A DNA stretch of 64,000 nucleotides from Streptomyces marokkonensis (GCF_008312835.1 NZ_VSKS01000002.1:62001-126000), one strand, 5' to 3'. Positions 41,430-50,932 are shown, counted from the stretch's first letter. Translations and numbers: made by a program. Notes: generated from the sequence alone by a model not told the origin.

Positions 41430-44400
41430 TTGCGCAGACAAGTCAAGAGAGCGTGCGCGGCCACGATCGCCACGGCGACCGCCGTGGCGCTCGCGGCGGG
41501 CATGGCCGGCCCGGCGTCGGCGAACGGGGAGCGCGCGGCCGCCGGCTCCTCGGCGGGGGTGTCCTCGCCGAAGGCCAAGCACCGGATCACTCTGATCACG
41601 GGTGACCGGGTCGCGGTCGACGCCAAGGGCCGCGTGGTCGGGCTGGAGCCGGCCGAGGGCCGGGAGCACATACCCGTCCAGATCCGCAGAACCGGCGGGC
41701 ACACCCTCGTGCTGCCGGTGGACGCCGCCCGGATGATCGCGAGCGGCAAACTGGACCAGCGGCTCTTCGACGTCACCGAGTTGAACAAGTCCGTGACCCG
41801 CGGCTCCCAGAAGCGGGGCCTGAAGGTCATCGTCGGCTACCGGGGCGGCGCGAAGGCCGCCAAGGCCGACGTCCGTGACGCGGGCACGGTCCGCCGGACG
41901 CTGAAGTCCCTGAACGCGGACGCGGTGCAGACCCCGCACGAGGACGCGTCCGAGCTGTGGGACGCCGTCACCAACGGCGAGAAGACCGCCTCCGGTGTCG
42001 CCCACGTGTGGCTGGACGGGGTCCGCAAGGCCTCTCTCGACACGTCCGTGGCGCAGATCGGCACCCCCAAGGCCTGGGCGGCCGGCTACGACGGCAAGGG
42101 CGTCAGGATCGCCGTCCTGGACACCGGCGTCGACGCCACGCACCCGGACCTCAAGGGCCAGGTGACCGCGTCCAAGAACTTCACCTCCGCGGCCACCGCC
42201 GGCGACAAGGTCGGCCACGGCACCCACGTCGCGTCCATCGCTGCCGGTACGGGAGCCAAGTCCAAGGGCAAGTACAAGGGTGTCGCGCCCGGGGCCAAGG
42301 TCCTCAACGGCAAGGTCCTCGACGACTCCGGCTTCGGGGACGACTCCGGCATCCTCGCCGGGATGGAGTGGGCGGCCGCGCAGGGCGCCGACGTCATCAA
42401 CATGAGCCTGGGCGGCATGGACACGCCCGAGGTCGACCCGCTGGAGGCGGCGGTCAACAAGCTCTCCGCCGAGAAGGGCGTCCTGTTCGCCATCGCGGCC
42501 GGCAACGAGGGCCCGCAGTCGATCGGTTCGCCCGGCAGCGCGGACGCCGCCCTCACCGTCGGCGCCGTCGACGGCAAGGACGCGCTCGCCGACTTCTCCT
42601 CCACCGGTCCCCGCACCGGTGACGGCGCCATCAAGCCGGACGTCACCGCGCCCGGCGTCGACATCACGGCCGCCTCGGCGAAGGGCAACGACATCGCCAA
42701 GGAGGTCGGCGAGAAGCCGGCCGGGTACATGACCATCTCCGGTACGTCGATGGCGACCCCGCACGTCGCGGGCGCGGCCGCGCTGCTGAAGCAGCAGCAC
42801 CCGGAATGGACCCACGCGGAGCTGAAGGGCGCGCTCACCGGCTCCACCAAGGGCGGCAAGTACACCCCGTTCCAGCAGGGTTCGGGCCGCGTCCAGGTCG
42901 ACAAGGCCGTCAAGCAGACCGTCATCGCCGAACCGGTGTCGCTGAGCTTCGGCGTCCAGCAGTGGCCGCACACCGACGACAAGCCGGTCACCGAGGCGCT
43001 CACCTACCGCAACCTCGGTACCGAGGACGTCACCCTGAAGCTGACGTCGACCGCCACGAACCCCAAGGGCAAGGCGGCCCCGGCCGGCTTCTTCGAGCTG
43101 GGCGCCACCACGGTCACGGTCCCGGCGGGCGGCAAGGCCTCCGTGGACGTCACCGTCGACACCCGGCTCGGCGGCACGGTCGACGGCGCCTACTCGGCGT
43201 ACGTGGTCGCGACGGGCGGCGGGCAGACCGTGCGCACGGGCGCCGCGGTGCAGCGCGAGGTCGAGTCGTACGACGTGACGCTGAAGTTCCTCGACCGCGC
43301 GGGCAAGCCGGCCGGCAACTACGTCGCCGGTCTGACCGGCATGTCCGGCCTGGGTGCCGGCCAGTGGTACCAGCCCTACGACGCCGACGGCACCGTCACC
43401 GTCCGCGTACCCAAGGGCGGCTACGTCCTGGACACCGGCGTCCTCGTCGGCTCCGACCCGGAGAAGTACGAGGGCGCCGACTGGCTCGCCCAGCCGAAGC
43501 TGGACGTCAACAAGAGCACGACGATCACGCTGGACGCCCGCAAGGCCAAGCCGGTGAACATCACCGTGCCGGACAAGGGCGCCAAGCCCGAGTTCGCCTC
43601 GGCCGACTACACCGTCGAGACCAAGGACAGCATCCACGCCTTCGGCTGGTGGCTGGAGTCGTACGACAACTTCCGCTCCGCCCACCTCGGGCCGCAGATC
43701 ACCGACGGCTCGCTGTTCCAGCAGTGGGACGCCCACTTCAGCAAGGGCACCAAGGAGCAGTACAACACCGTCACCGGCGCCAAGGTGAAGAAGCTCGCCA
43801 CCGGCTACACCCGGCACCACAAGGCGGGCGACCTCGCCACGGTGAAGGTGGGCATGGGCGCGGCGGCGAGCGGCAAGAAGGGCGTCGTCAGTGCCTTCGG
43901 CATGCTGCCCCAGAGCGGCGGCGCCTCCTCGTTCGGCTACGCGCAGAGCCTGCCCGGCACCCGCACGCTGCACCTGTCCGCCACGGGCGGGGTGAAGTGG
44001 GACCTCGACTTCGAGCAGCAGAGCGGTGTCGACGCCGAGGGCTGGCCGGTCTCCGACGCCGGGTACCTCATCGGCTACGGAAAGGCCTACAAGGCCGGCA
44101 GGACGTACAAGGAGACCGTGAACACGGCCGTCTTCGGGCCGCGCCTCACCTCCGAGTACGGCCTCTTCCGGGACGGCAACACCATCTCCGGGATGGTTCC
44201 GCTGTTCGCCGACGGCAAGGGCCACGCCGGCTCGTCGCTGTTCACCTCGGTCACCACCAGCCTCCACCGCAACGGCAAGAAGGTCGGCTCGAACGACGAC
44301 CCGCTGTTCGGTGACGGGGAGTTCAAGGTTCCGTCCGCCGACGCCTCCTACAAGCTGACCACCTCGGTCAAGCGGAGCGCCAAGGTCGCCGCCGCGTCGA

Positions 44401-44759
44401 CGCGGATCGACGCGAGCTGGACCTTCCGCTCCAAGAAGACCGCCGACCTCAAGCAGCTGCCGGCCTCCACGGTCCGCTTCCTCGCGGCCACGGGTCTGGA
44501 CAGCAAGGTGACGGCCGGCAAGAAGGTCGGCGTCCCGGTCTCCGTGGAGGGCGCCGCCAAGGGCAAGAACCTCAAGTCCCTGTCGGTGTACGTGTCCTAC
44601 GACTACGGCAAGACCTGGAAGAAGACCACGGTCAAGAAGGGGAAGATCACCGTCAAGAACCCGGCGAAGGGGAAGGCCATCTCCTTCCACGCCAAGATCG
44701 CCGACAAGAAGGGCAACAAGTCGACGATCTCGATCTACAACGCCTACTACGGCAAGTAG
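41430..44759 (+). CDS. Secreted subtilisin-family (S8) serine protease, 1109 residues
   Basis: A large extracellular protease. The signal peptide reads RRQVKRACAATIATATAVALAAG with cleavage near ASA-N (about 32). A propeptide of about 170 residues follows. The S8 catalytic domain carries D231 (VLDTGVDATHPDL), H263 (GHGTHVASIAAGT), the oxyanion Asn in AAGNEGP, and S440 (GTSMATPHVAG). About 600 further residues form beta-rich, Lys-rich accessory domains (Fn3/CARDB-like pattern), ending with KGNKSTISIYNAYYGK. The start is TTG with AGGGGG at the right distance. Likely a nutrient-scavenging or developmental exoprotease; targets unknown. A 17-bp perfect terminator stem follows. Confidence 0.93.
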   Translation: MRRQVKRACAATIATATAVALAAGMAGPASANGERAAAGSSAGVSSPKAKHRITLITGDRVAVDAKGRVVGLEPAEGREHIPVQIRRTGGHTLVLPVDAARMIASGKLDQRLFDVTELNKSVTRGSQKRGLKVIVGYRGGAKAAKADVRDAGTVRRTLKSLNADAVQTPHEDASELWDAVTNGEKTASGVAHVWLDGVRKASLDTSVAQIGTPKAWAAGYDGKGVRIAVLDTGVDATHPDLKGQVTASKNFTSAATAGDKVGHGTHVASIAAGTGAKSKGKYKGVAPGAKVLNGKVLDDSGFGDDSGILAGMEWAAAQGADVINMSLGGMDTPEVDPLEAAVNKLSAEKGVLFAIAAGNEGPQSIGSPGSADAALTVGAVDGKDALADFSSTGPRTGDGAIKPDVTAPGVDITAASAKGNDIAKEVGEKPAGYMTISGTSMATPHVAGAAALLKQQHPEWTHAELKGALTGSTKGGKYTPFQQGSGRVQVDKAVKQTVIAEPVSLSFGVQQWPHTDDKPVTEALTYRNLGTEDVTLKLTSTATNPKGKAAPAGFFELGATTVTVPAGGKASVDVTVDTRLGGTVDGAYSAYVVATGGGQTVRTGAAVQREVESYDVTLKFLDRAGKPAGNYVAGLTGMSGLGAGQWYQPYDADGTVTVRVPKGGYVLDTGVLVGSDPEKYEGADWLAQPKLDVNKSTTITLDARKAKPVNITVPDKGAKPEFASADYTVETKDSIHAFGWWLESYDNFRSAHLGPQITDGSLFQQWDAHFSKGTKEQYNTVTGAKVKKLATGYTRHHKAGDLATVKVGMGAAASGKKGVVSAFGMLPQSGGASSFGYAQSLPGTRTLHLSATGGVKWDLDFEQQSGVDAEGWPVSDAGYLIGYGKAYKAGRTYKETVNTAVFGPRLTSEYGLFRDGNTISGMVPLFADGKGHAGSSLFTSVTTSLHRNGKKVGSNDDPLFGDGEFKVPSADASYKLTTSVKRSAKVAAASTRIDASWTFRSKKTADLKQLPASTVRFLAATGLDSKVTAGKKVGVPVSVEGAAKGKNLKSLSVYVSYDYGKTWKKTTVKKGKITVKNPAKGKAISFHAKIADKKGNKSTISIYNAYYGK

Positions 44760-44769
44760 ACCGTGAGCG

Positions 44770-44806
44770 GACGGCCCGCCGGAAGCAGTGCTTCCGGCGG
44801 GCCGTC
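44770..44806 (+). terminator. Terminator hairpin after the subtilase
   Basis: GACGGCCCGCCGGAAGC (44770-44786) and GCTTCCGGCGGGCCGTC (44790-44806) form a 17-bp perfect stem with a three-base loop, between convergent genes. Confidence 0.92.
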
Positions 44807-44829
44807 CCGTCGTCCGGGAACCTTCCCTC

Positions 44830-45744
44830 TCACGGAGTCGCGGCGTCCGCCTCCGACCGCCTCGCGTCCGCGCCCCAGCTGGCCAGCAGCCGCAGCGCCT
44901 CCGCCGACGGGGAACCCGGCTCCGCGAAGTAGGTGACCAAAGACTGCTCGGTCTCGCCGGCCGGGCGGAACGACTCCCACAGCAGCGTCAGCTCACCGAC
45001 CAGCGGATGCCTCACCCGCTTGACGCCGTGGCTCTTCTCCTTCACGTCGTGCGCGGCCCACAGCCTCCTGAACTGCTCGCTTTTGACGGAGAGCTCACCG
45101 ACCAGCGCGGACAGCTGAGGGTCGTCCGGATGGCAGCCCGCGTCCATGCGCAGATAGGCGACCATGTCGGACGCCTTCTGGTCCCACTCCACGAACAGCT
45201 CCCGGTAGTCCGGGTTCAGGAACACCAGCCTGGCCCAGTTCCGCTCCTGCGCCGGCATCCGGCCCCAGTCGCCGAAGAGCGCCGCGGCCATCCGGTTCCA
45301 GGCGAGGATCTCCGAGCGCCGGCCCACCACGTACGCCGGGACCGTGTCCATCGAGTCCAGCAGCTGCCGCAGCGCCGCGCGCGTCTGCTGGGTACGGGGC
45401 GCCTGCTTCCTCCTGTGCCGCTTCGGCTTCGCCAGATGCGTCAGGTGGGCGCGCTCGGCGTCGGTGAGGCGCAGGGCGCGCGCGATCGAGTCCAGCACCT
45501 CCGCCGACACGTTCCGCCCGTTGCCCTGCTCCAGCCGCGTGTAGTACGCCACGGACACCCCGGCGAGCTGCGCCAGCTCCTCGCGGCGCAGGCCCGGGAC
45601 CCGGCGGTGGCGGCCGAAGTCCGGCAGGCCGACGTCCTCCGGCTTCAGCCGGGCCCGCCGGGTCCGCAGGAACTCGCTGAGTCCCGCGCGCGGGTCGAGG
45701 CCGCCGCTCGCGGGGCCGGCCGGGTCGGTGTACTGCTCGTCCAT
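44830..45744 (-). CDS. XRE-family regulator with MmyB-like ligand-binding domain
   Basis: A 304-residue regulator. The HTH lies at about 22-85 ([54 protein letters not shown]). The C-terminal domain is of the MmyB type ([40 protein letters not shown]), thought to bind small, perhaps fatty-acid-like ligands. These regulators usually sit next to an oxidoreductase they control, and here the divergent gene is a zinc alcohol dehydrogenase 174 bp away. Confident family call; ligand unknown. Confidence 0.92.
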   Translation of the reverse strand: MDEQYTDPAGPASGGLDPRAGLSEFLRTRRARLKPEDVGLPDFGRHRRVPGLRREELAQLAGVSVAYYTRLEQGNGRNVSAEVLDSIARALRLTDAERAHLTHLAKPKRHRRKQAPRTQQTRAALRQLLDSMDTVPAYVVGRRSEILAWNRMAAALFGDWGRMPAQERNWARLVFLNPDYRELFVEWDQKASDMVAYLRMDAGCHPDDPQLSALVGELSVKSEQFRRLWAAHDVKEKSHGVKRVRHPLVGELTLLWESFRPAGETEQSLVTYFAEPGSPSAEALRLLASWGADARRSEADAATP

Positions 45745-45763
45745 GTGTCCAGTATTCCCGGTC

Positions 45764-45801
45764 GTACGCACACCATCCTGTCCCCGCCAGTAGTACGCAC
45801 A
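45764..45801. promoter_or_regulatory. Direct repeats GTACGCACA between XRE and alcohol dehydrogenase genes
   Basis: GTACGCACA occurs at 45764-45772 and 45793-45801, 29 bp apart (just under three helical turns), 20 bp upstream of the regulator start. This would suit a dimeric HTH protein controlling both divergent genes. Confidence 0.5.
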
Positions 45802-45917
45802 GCCAACGTAGGAAAAGCCGTGGGCTGGGTACGCCACGGCCGTTGCCGCAGGCTGGAGGCCGTGCCCGGCCGGACCGAAGGCAGCCGGGCGCACGACCTC
45901 ACGAGGAGAACCCCGGC

Positions 45918-46958
45918 ATGACCACTGTTGCTGCGTACGCCGCGCCCGCCGCCAAGGCTCCGCTGGAGCGGACCACCGTCGAGCGGCGCGAGGTGGGCGA
46001 GCACGACGTCCTGATCGACATCAAGTTCGCCGGAATCTGCCATTCCGACATCCACCAGGTCCGTGAGGGCTGGGGCGAGGCGATCTTCCCGATGGTCCCC
46101 GGCCACGAGATCGCCGGTGTGGTGTCCGAGGTCGGCCCCGGCGTCACGAAGTACGCGGTCGGTGACCGCGTCGGCGTCGGCTGCATGGTCGACTCCTGCC
46201 GCGAGTGCGACAACTGCAGGGCCGGCCGGGAGCAGTACTGCACCGGCGGCATGGTCGGCACCTACAACGCCCTCGACAAGAACGGCGAGCCCACCTACGG
46301 CGGCTACGCGCAGACGATCGTCGTCGACGAGAACTACGTCGTCCGCATCCCCGACGGCCTGGCCCTCGACGTCGCCGCGCCCCTGCTGTGCGCCGGCATC
46401 ACCACCTACTCCCCGCTGAAGCGCTGGGGCGCCGGCCCCGGCAAGAAGGTCGCGATCCTCGGCATGGGCGGCCTCGGCCACATGGGCGTCAAGATCGCGC
46501 ACGCGCTGGGTGCGGAGGTGACGGTGCTGTCGCAGTCCCTGCGCAAGAAGGACGACGGCCTGAAGCTGGGCGCCGACCACTACCACGCCACCGCCGACCC
46601 GAAGACCTTCGAGGCCTTGCGGGGCACCTTCGACCTGATCGTGTCGACCGTGTCGGCCCCGCTGGACCTGGACGCCTACCTGTCCCTGCTGAGGACGGAG
46701 GGCACGCTGGCGAACGTCGGTGCTCCCGAGGAGCCCGTCTCCCTCAACCTCTTCTCGGTGATCGGCGGCGGCAGGACCCTCGCCGGTTCCATGATCGGCG
46801 GCATCGCCGAGACCCAGGAGATGCTGGACTTCTGCGCCGAACACGGCATCGGCGCGGAGATCGAACTGATCGGCGCCGCCGAGATCAACGAGGCGTACGA
46901 GCGCGTCCTGGCCAGCGACGTCCGCTACCGCTTCGTGATCGACACGTCGACGATCTGA
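45918..46958 (+). CDS. Zinc-dependent NAD(P) alcohol dehydrogenase (YahK/cinnamyl type)
   Basis: A 346-residue medium-chain dehydrogenase. Catalytic zinc ligands: the Cys in GICHSDIHQ, the His of PGHEIAGVV and a Cys in LLCAGITTY. Structural zinc: four Cys in [16 protein letters not shown]. The Rossmann motif is [17 protein letters not shown] with SQS following, typical of NADP preference. It resembles the aldehyde reductases YahK/AdhC. The start has GAGGAGA upstream. Probably induced through the divergent MmyB-like regulator. Confidence 0.93.
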   Translation: MTTVAAYAAPAAKAPLERTTVERREVGEHDVLIDIKFAGICHSDIHQVREGWGEAIFPMVPGHEIAGVVSEVGPGVTKYAVGDRVGVGCMVDSCRECDNCRAGREQYCTGGMVGTYNALDKNGEPTYGGYAQTIVVDENYVVRIPDGLALDVAAPLLCAGITTYSPLKRWGAGPGKKVAILGMGGLGHMGVKIAHALGAEVTVLSQSLRKKDDGLKLGADHYHATADPKTFEALRGTFDLIVSTVSAPLDLDAYLSLLRTEGTLANVGAPEEPVSLNLFSVIGGGRTLAGSMIGGIAETQEMLDFCAEHGIGAEIELIGAAEINEAYERVLASDVRYRFVIDTSTI

Positions 46959-47001
46959 CCACGGGCGGCGCGTCCCGGCCGCCGACGCCCTCCGCCCGTG
47001 G
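46959..47001. terminator. Terminator hairpin
   Basis: CCACGGGCGG (46959-46968) and CCGCCCGTGG (46992-47001) form a perfect stem with a GC-rich inner loop, between the convergent alcohol dehydrogenase and 372-residue protein genes. Confidence 0.75.
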
Positions 47002-47022
47002 CCGGGGACCCGTACGCGGCGG

Positions 47023-48141
47023 TCAGTGCGGCAGCGTGGCCGGGCTGCCGCCGTTGGCCTCGTAGCCGGCGACCGCCAGGGCGCGGTAGACCGCGAACTC
47101 GCCGGCGGGATCGGCGGACAGGGTCCAGGGCACCGCGCCCACGTGGCCGTCGATGTGTATCAGCTGGCTCATGGCCTCCGCCCAGCGCTCCGCGCGGACC
47201 AGGAAGAAGACCAGCAGATGCCGCACGTGCGCCAGCATCGGGTCGTCGGGACGGGCCGAGTGCACCGCGTGCAGCGCGCCGTGGATCGCCTTGCTGACGA
47301 CCTCGCTCTGGTAGAAACCGGCGACCAGGGTCACCTCGGGGAGATGCTCGAACACCGCGAAGAGCGGCATCGCGGCGAGGAGGGACCCCTGGGGTGCCCG
47401 CGCCGCCGCGGCCTCCGCGAAGGAGTACGCCTGCTGCCGCGAGCCGTGCCACTTCTCGCACCAGTAGTGCAGCGCGGCCAGATGCGCGCCCATGTGGGCC
47501 GGGGCGCGGTCCAGGATCTTCAGCCAGACCTGCTCGAAGTCCTGCTGGGAGTAGCCGAGTCCACGGGCCACCGAGAGTTCCACGATGTACGGGACCGGGT
47601 CACCCGGAGCCAGCAGCGCCGCCTCGCCGCACGCCGCCTTCGCCTCCTCCATGATGATCCGGAACTCGTCCGTCCCGGGCGCGGCCGTCCGCCATGCCTG
47701 CTGGACCAGGAACTCGGCGTACACCGCGGCGCCGCCCGCGTCCTTGGGCGCCTCGGTCCGCCACACGCGCAGCCACTGCCCGCCCGGCGTCCCGCCCACC
47801 CCGCCGGGCCGCTGGGCCAGCTCCAGTGAGGCCGCGCCCGCGAAGGCCTGGACGCGCTGCCAGCGCAGTTCGCCCTCGGCGCCGGTGCCGGCCAGCAACT
47901 GCAGCGCCGCGCGGTAGTCCTGGGTGCGCTGCACCAGGTCCAGCACGTCCATCAGGTCCCCGTCGGGGCCGGGCATGCGGATGTCCAGCTCCTCCTCGCG
48001 GGCGAAGCCGTAGGTGGCCGGGTCCGCCGCGTCCGGGTGGCCGGGCGGGACCAGTCCCACCGCGCCGCGCCGGCGCCTGAGGAACGGCAGCACCACGAAG
48101 CCGAGCATGACGAGCGCGATCAGGACCCAGAGAATCTCCAT
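47023..48141 (-). CDS. Membrane-anchored helical-repeat protein, function unknown
   Basis: A 372-residue protein with an N-terminal membrane anchor (ILWVLIALVMLGFVVLPFL) followed by RRRR, giving the rest a cytoplasmic location. The remainder is alpha-helical with TPR-like helix pairs (VLDLVQRTQDYRAALQLLAG; ASLELAQRPGG; AHMGAHLAALHYWCEKWHGS). It resembles proteins annotated as hypothetical in many Streptomyces. No catalytic motif is seen. The gene faces away from the cystathionine gamma-synthase gene (143 bp between starts). Confidence 0.75.
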   Translation of the reverse strand: MEILWVLIALVMLGFVVLPFLRRRRGAVGLVPPGHPDAADPATYGFAREEELDIRMPGPDGDLMDVLDLVQRTQDYRAALQLLAGTGAEGELRWQRVQAFAGAASLELAQRPGGVGGTPGGQWLRVWRTEAPKDAGGAAVYAEFLVQQAWRTAAPGTDEFRIIMEEAKAACGEAALLAPGDPVPYIVELSVARGLGYSQQDFEQVWLKILDRAPAHMGAHLAALHYWCEKWHGSRQQAYSFAEAAAARAPQGSLLAAMPLFAVFEHLPEVTLVAGFYQSEVVSKAIHGALHAVHSARPDDPMLAHVRHLLVFFLVRAERWAEAMSQLIHIDGHVGAVPWTLSADPAGEFAVYRALAVAGYEANGGSPATLPH

Positions 48142-48270
48142 GTCACAAGCGAACCAGACCGCGCCGACAATTGGCCAACCCTGTGCCCTGCCCCTGTGGA
48201 AAACTCCCCGGCAGCCGTCCCACGAGGCCCGCGCGGCCGCCCGCGCCCGTCATCCGCCCCGCCCGCGCAC

Positions 48271-48276
48271 TACGCT
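48271..48276 (+). promoter_or_regulatory. Putative -10 element for a leaderless cystathionine gamma-synthase transcript
   Basis: TACGCT lies eight bases before the ATG at 48285, and no Shine-Dalgarno sequence precedes that ATG (CGGTGCCC), suggesting that transcription starts at or next to the start codon. Confidence 0.4.
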
Positions 48277-48284
48277 CGGTGCCC

Positions 48285-49442
48285 ATGAGTGACAGGCATA
48301 TCAGTCAGCACTTCGAGACACTCGCGATTCACGCGGGCAACACCGCCGACCCCCTGACGGGCGCGGTCGTCCCGCCGATCTATCAGGTGTCCACCTACAA
48401 GCAGGACGGCGTCGGCGGCCTGCGCGGCGGCTACGAGTACAGCCGCAGCGCCAATCCGACCAGGACCGCGCTGGAGGAGAACCTCGCCGCCCTGGAGGGC
48501 GGCCGCCGCGGCCTCGCGTTCGCGTCCGGACTGGCGGCCGAGGACTGCCTGTTGCGTACGCTGCTCAGCCCCGGTGACCACGTGGTGATCCCGAACGACG
48601 CGTACGGCGGCACGTTCCGTCTCTTCGCCAAGGTCGTCGCCCGCTGGGGCGTGGAGTGGTCGGTGGCCGACACCTCCGACCCGGCCGCGGTGCGGGCCGC
48701 CCTCACCCCGAAGACCAAGGTCGTCTGGGTGGAGACCCCCTCCAACCCGCTGCTCGGCATCACCGACATCGCCGCCGTCGCCCAGGTCGCCGGGGACGCC
48801 GGCGCCCGGCTGGTCGTCGACAACACCTTCGCCACTCCGTACCTCCAGCAGCCGCTCGCGCTCGGCGCGGACGTCGTCGTGCACTCCCTGACCAAGTACA
48901 TGGGCGGCCACTCGGACGTCGTCGGCGGCGCCCTGATCACCGGTGACGCGGACCTGGGCGAGGAGCTGGCGTACCACCAGAACGCGATGGGCGCGGTCGC
49001 CGGCCCCTTCGACTCCTGGCTGGTGCTGCGCGGCACCAAGACGCTCTCGGTGCGCATGGACCGGCACAGCGAGAACGCGACGAAGATCGCCGACATGCTC
49101 AGCCGCCACGCGCGCGTGACGAGCGTCCTGTACCCGGGACTGCCGGAGCACCCGGGGCACGAGGTCGCCGCCAAGCAGATGCGTGCCTTCGGCGGGATGG
49201 TCTCCTTCCGCGTGGAGGGCGGTGAGGAGGCGGCCGTCGAGGTCTGCGACCGGGCCCGGGTGTTCACGCTCGGCGAGTCGCTGGGCGGCGTCGAGTCCCT
49301 GATCGAGCACCCGGGGCGGATGACGCACGCGTCGGCGGCCGGTTCCGCGCTCGAGGTCCCCGCCGACCTGGTGCGCCTGTCCGTGGGCATCGAGAACGTC
49401 GACGACCTGCTCGAGGACCTCCAGCAGGCGCTCGGCCGGTAG
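48285..49442 (+). CDS. metB: Cystathionine gamma-synthase/lyase (Cys/Met metabolism PLP enzyme)
   Basis: A 385-residue PLP enzyme that joins cysteine with an O-acylhomoserine to give cystathionine, or acts as gamma-lyase in reverse transsulfuration. PLP-binding residues: YSRSANPTR, the phosphate-binding SGLAAEDCLL, the stacking Tyr in YGGTFRLF, D in VDNTFATPYLQQP, and the Schiff-base lysine in HSLTKYMGGHSD. C-terminal SLGGVESLIEHPGRMTHAS is typical. Synthase and lyase cannot be told apart securely from sequence. The start ATG lacks an RBS, consistent with leaderless translation. Confidence 0.9.
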   Translation: MSDRHISQHFETLAIHAGNTADPLTGAVVPPIYQVSTYKQDGVGGLRGGYEYSRSANPTRTALEENLAALEGGRRGLAFASGLAAEDCLLRTLLSPGDHVVIPNDAYGGTFRLFAKVVARWGVEWSVADTSDPAAVRAALTPKTKVVWVETPSNPLLGITDIAAVAQVAGDAGARLVVDNTFATPYLQQPLALGADVVVHSLTKYMGGHSDVVGGALITGDADLGEELAYHQNAMGAVAGPFDSWLVLRGTKTLSVRMDRHSENATKIADMLSRHARVTSVLYPGLPEHPGHEVAAKQMRAFGGMVSFRVEGGEEAAVEVCDRARVFTLGESLGGVESLIEHPGRMTHASAAGSALEVPADLVRLSVGIENVDDLLEDLQQALGR

Positions 49443-49448
49443 ATCCGT

Positions 49449-49697
49449 TCACCAGCCCGTCAGGGGTGGGGTCGTCTCCGAGGGCGGCTCCACCCAGGGG
49501 CGGGAGGTCAGCGCCCACACCGTGAACGCCACGGTCGTCGCCAGCAGCAGCAGCCACAGCACGCGGCGGGCGAGCGTCCTGCGCCGCAGGATGCGGGCCC
49601 CGCGCCGCACGGCGTCCGCGTGCAGGTCGGGCGGCACGGGCGGCGGCGACTGCTCCAGCAGCCGCCGTACGGTCGCCTCACGTCTCATCGCCGCCAT
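49449..49697 (-). CDS. Small single-pass membrane protein next to a sigma-like gene
   Basis: An 82-residue protein: cytoplasmic basic N-terminus (REATVRRLLEQSPPPVPPDL, ARRVLRR-like basic segment), one membrane helix VLWLLLLATTVAFTVWAL (about 46-63) and a short Pro/Thr-rich outside tail. The ATG at 49697 follows GGGAG, 13 bases after the sigma-like stop, so the two genes are one transcription unit. The arrangement recalls an ECF sigma factor with a membrane partner, but there is no recognisable anti-sigma (ZAS) motif. Confidence 0.7.
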   Translation of the reverse strand: MAAMRREATVRRLLEQSPPPVPPDLHADAVRRGARILRRRTLARRVLWLLLLATTVAFTVWALTSRPWVEPPSETTPPLTGW

Positions 49698-49710
49698 ACC
49701 GGCTCCCGTC

Positions 49711-50220
49711 TCATGACGGCACCGCCCGGGCGCCTCCCACCGCGGGCGCGGGGGGCCCGGGTGGGCGCAGCACGGTCGCCATCGCGCGGTTGAAGACGGC
49801 TCGCACGCGCTCCGCGGGCAGACCGAGCAGCGCCGCCGTCTGTTCCTCGGCGATGCCCTCGCGGAGCCGCAGCACCAGGACCAGACGTTCCTGCGGGCTC
49901 AGTCCGGCGAGCGGACCGCCGGGGCGGGGGCGGGAGCGGAGGAGTCCGCCGTGCTGGTGCCACGCGCCGCGCGCGAACCGGGTCGCCAGGTGCTGGCGGG
50001 TGTGGTCGTAGGGGTCCTCGCCGTGCAGGCGGTCCCAGCACGCGTACGTGTGGGCCAGTGACAGGGCCAGCAGGCGCCGCGCGCGCGGGTTGGCGTCCCG
50101 CGGCTCCGCGGTGAGCAGGGTCGCGGTGTGCAGCAGCCGTCCGCCCGCGCCCGCGACGTACGCCTCGAACTCGCGGGCGCGGAGGGCGTTCTCGGACGCG
50201 TGCCGTGGTCGCAACCGCAC
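49711..50220 (-). CDS. Short sigma-70-like factor
   Basis: A 169-residue protein similar to ECF sigma factors. Region 4 is clear (LSPQERLVLVLRLREGIAEE, QTAALLGLPAERVRAVFNRA). Region 2 is weak and shortened (EFEAYVAGAGGRLLHTATLL, LALSLAHTYACWDRL), lacking the usual acidic AEDLVQ core. It may be a degenerate sigma factor or a regulator that has kept only the -35-binding part. The start is GTG at 50220; a TTG two codons later has better RBS spacing. Followed by a small membrane-protein gene. Confidence 0.7.
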   Translation of the reverse strand: MRLRPRHASENALRAREFEAYVAGAGGRLLHTATLLTAEPRDANPRARRLLALSLAHTYACWDRLHGEDPYDHTRQHLATRFARGAWHQHGGLLRSRPRPGGPLAGLSPQERLVLVLRLREGIAEEQTAALLGLPAERVRAVFNRAMATVLRPPGPPAPAVGGARAVPS

Positions 50221-50304
50221 CTCCCCGTCGGGGCTTCTCCCTCATATCAGGTCAGTGCGCACCCCGCGGTCAAGAGTCGCGCACGCCCGACGGCGAGTTG
50301 TTCC

Positions 50305-50413
50305 GCCCCCGCCGGCCCTTCTCAGACGCCAGAGGGGCTGAATGAGCCCGTCCGGCGTTGGAGGACGAGGCCGTCCAGGGCCGAAGGGGGGCCGGGGGCG
50401 CAGCCCCCGGAGG
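50305..50413. repeat. Intergenic hairpin repeat, copy B
   Basis: The sequence directly after the MarR stop contains the hairpin CCGGGGGC-GCA-GCCCCCGG (50392-50410) and segments such as GAGCCCGTCCGGCGTTGGAG and GGACGAGGCCGTCCAGGGCC. Its reverse complement aligns with the repeat at 3636-3809. In both places it follows the end of a minus-strand gene and precedes a minus-strand sigma-factor gene. Confidence 0.75.
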
Positions 50414-50932
50414 TCAGGAGTCCGTACGGTCCTGAACGGACATCCGAGAGGACAGCGCACCGTTGAAGCGCGTGAGGAGCGCACAGAACGCCTCCCGCTC
50501 CTCCGGCGCCCAGTCCTGTGTCAGCTCGGCCATCAACTGACGCCGCGAGGAGCGCACTTCCTCCAGCCGCGCCTGCCCGCGCGGGGACAGCTGGAGCACG
50601 ACCGCACGGCCGTCCTCGGGGTGCGAGGTCCGCTTGACCAGTCCGGTGTCCACGAGCGGGGCCACCTGACGGGTGACCGTCGAGGAGTCGATGCCCATGC
50701 TCCCGGCGAGCGCCTTGACGCCCATCGGGCCTTCCTTGTCGAGGCGGTTGAGCAGCAGGTACGCGGCGCGGTCCATCGAGTGGCGCACCTGGCCGACCCC
50801 GCCGAGCCGCGTCTGTTCGGCACGGCGGGCGAACAGCGCCACCTCGTGCTGCAGCGTGTCGAGAAGACCGGTGTCACCGACGGCTGTCAGGTCCGTCGTC
50901 ATGTCCATCGACATTTCAGGTGTTGTGGGCAT
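50414..50932 (-). CDS. MarR family transcriptional regulator
   Basis: A 172-residue MarR-type winged-helix regulator: dimerisation helices at both ends, HTH at about 60-100 (LLLNRLDKEGPMGVKALAGS, MGIDSSTVTRQVAPLVDTGL) and the wing VKRTSHPEDGRAVVLQLSPR with the conserved D-x-R. Met residues at 7, 9 and 11 leave the start uncertain, since none has a good RBS. Divergent from threonine dehydratase, 144 bp between starts, so it may control that gene or the ABC exporter further on; ligand unknown. Confidence 0.92.
   Translation of the reverse strand: MPTTPEMSMDMTTDLTAVGDTGLLDTLQHEVALFARRAEQTRLGGVGQVRHSMDRAAYLLLNRLDKEGPMGVKALAGSMGIDSSTVTRQVAPLVDTGLVKRTSHPEDGRAVVLQLSPRGQARLEEVRSSRRQLMAELTQDWAPEEREAFCALLTRFNGALSSRMSVQDRTDS

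Noticed and set aside
41418-44690. 1090-residue open frame antisense to the subtilase
   Set aside because: Low-complexity Gly/Val/Arg/Leu composition typical of a shadow; the plus strand carries signal peptide, catalytic triad and RBS.
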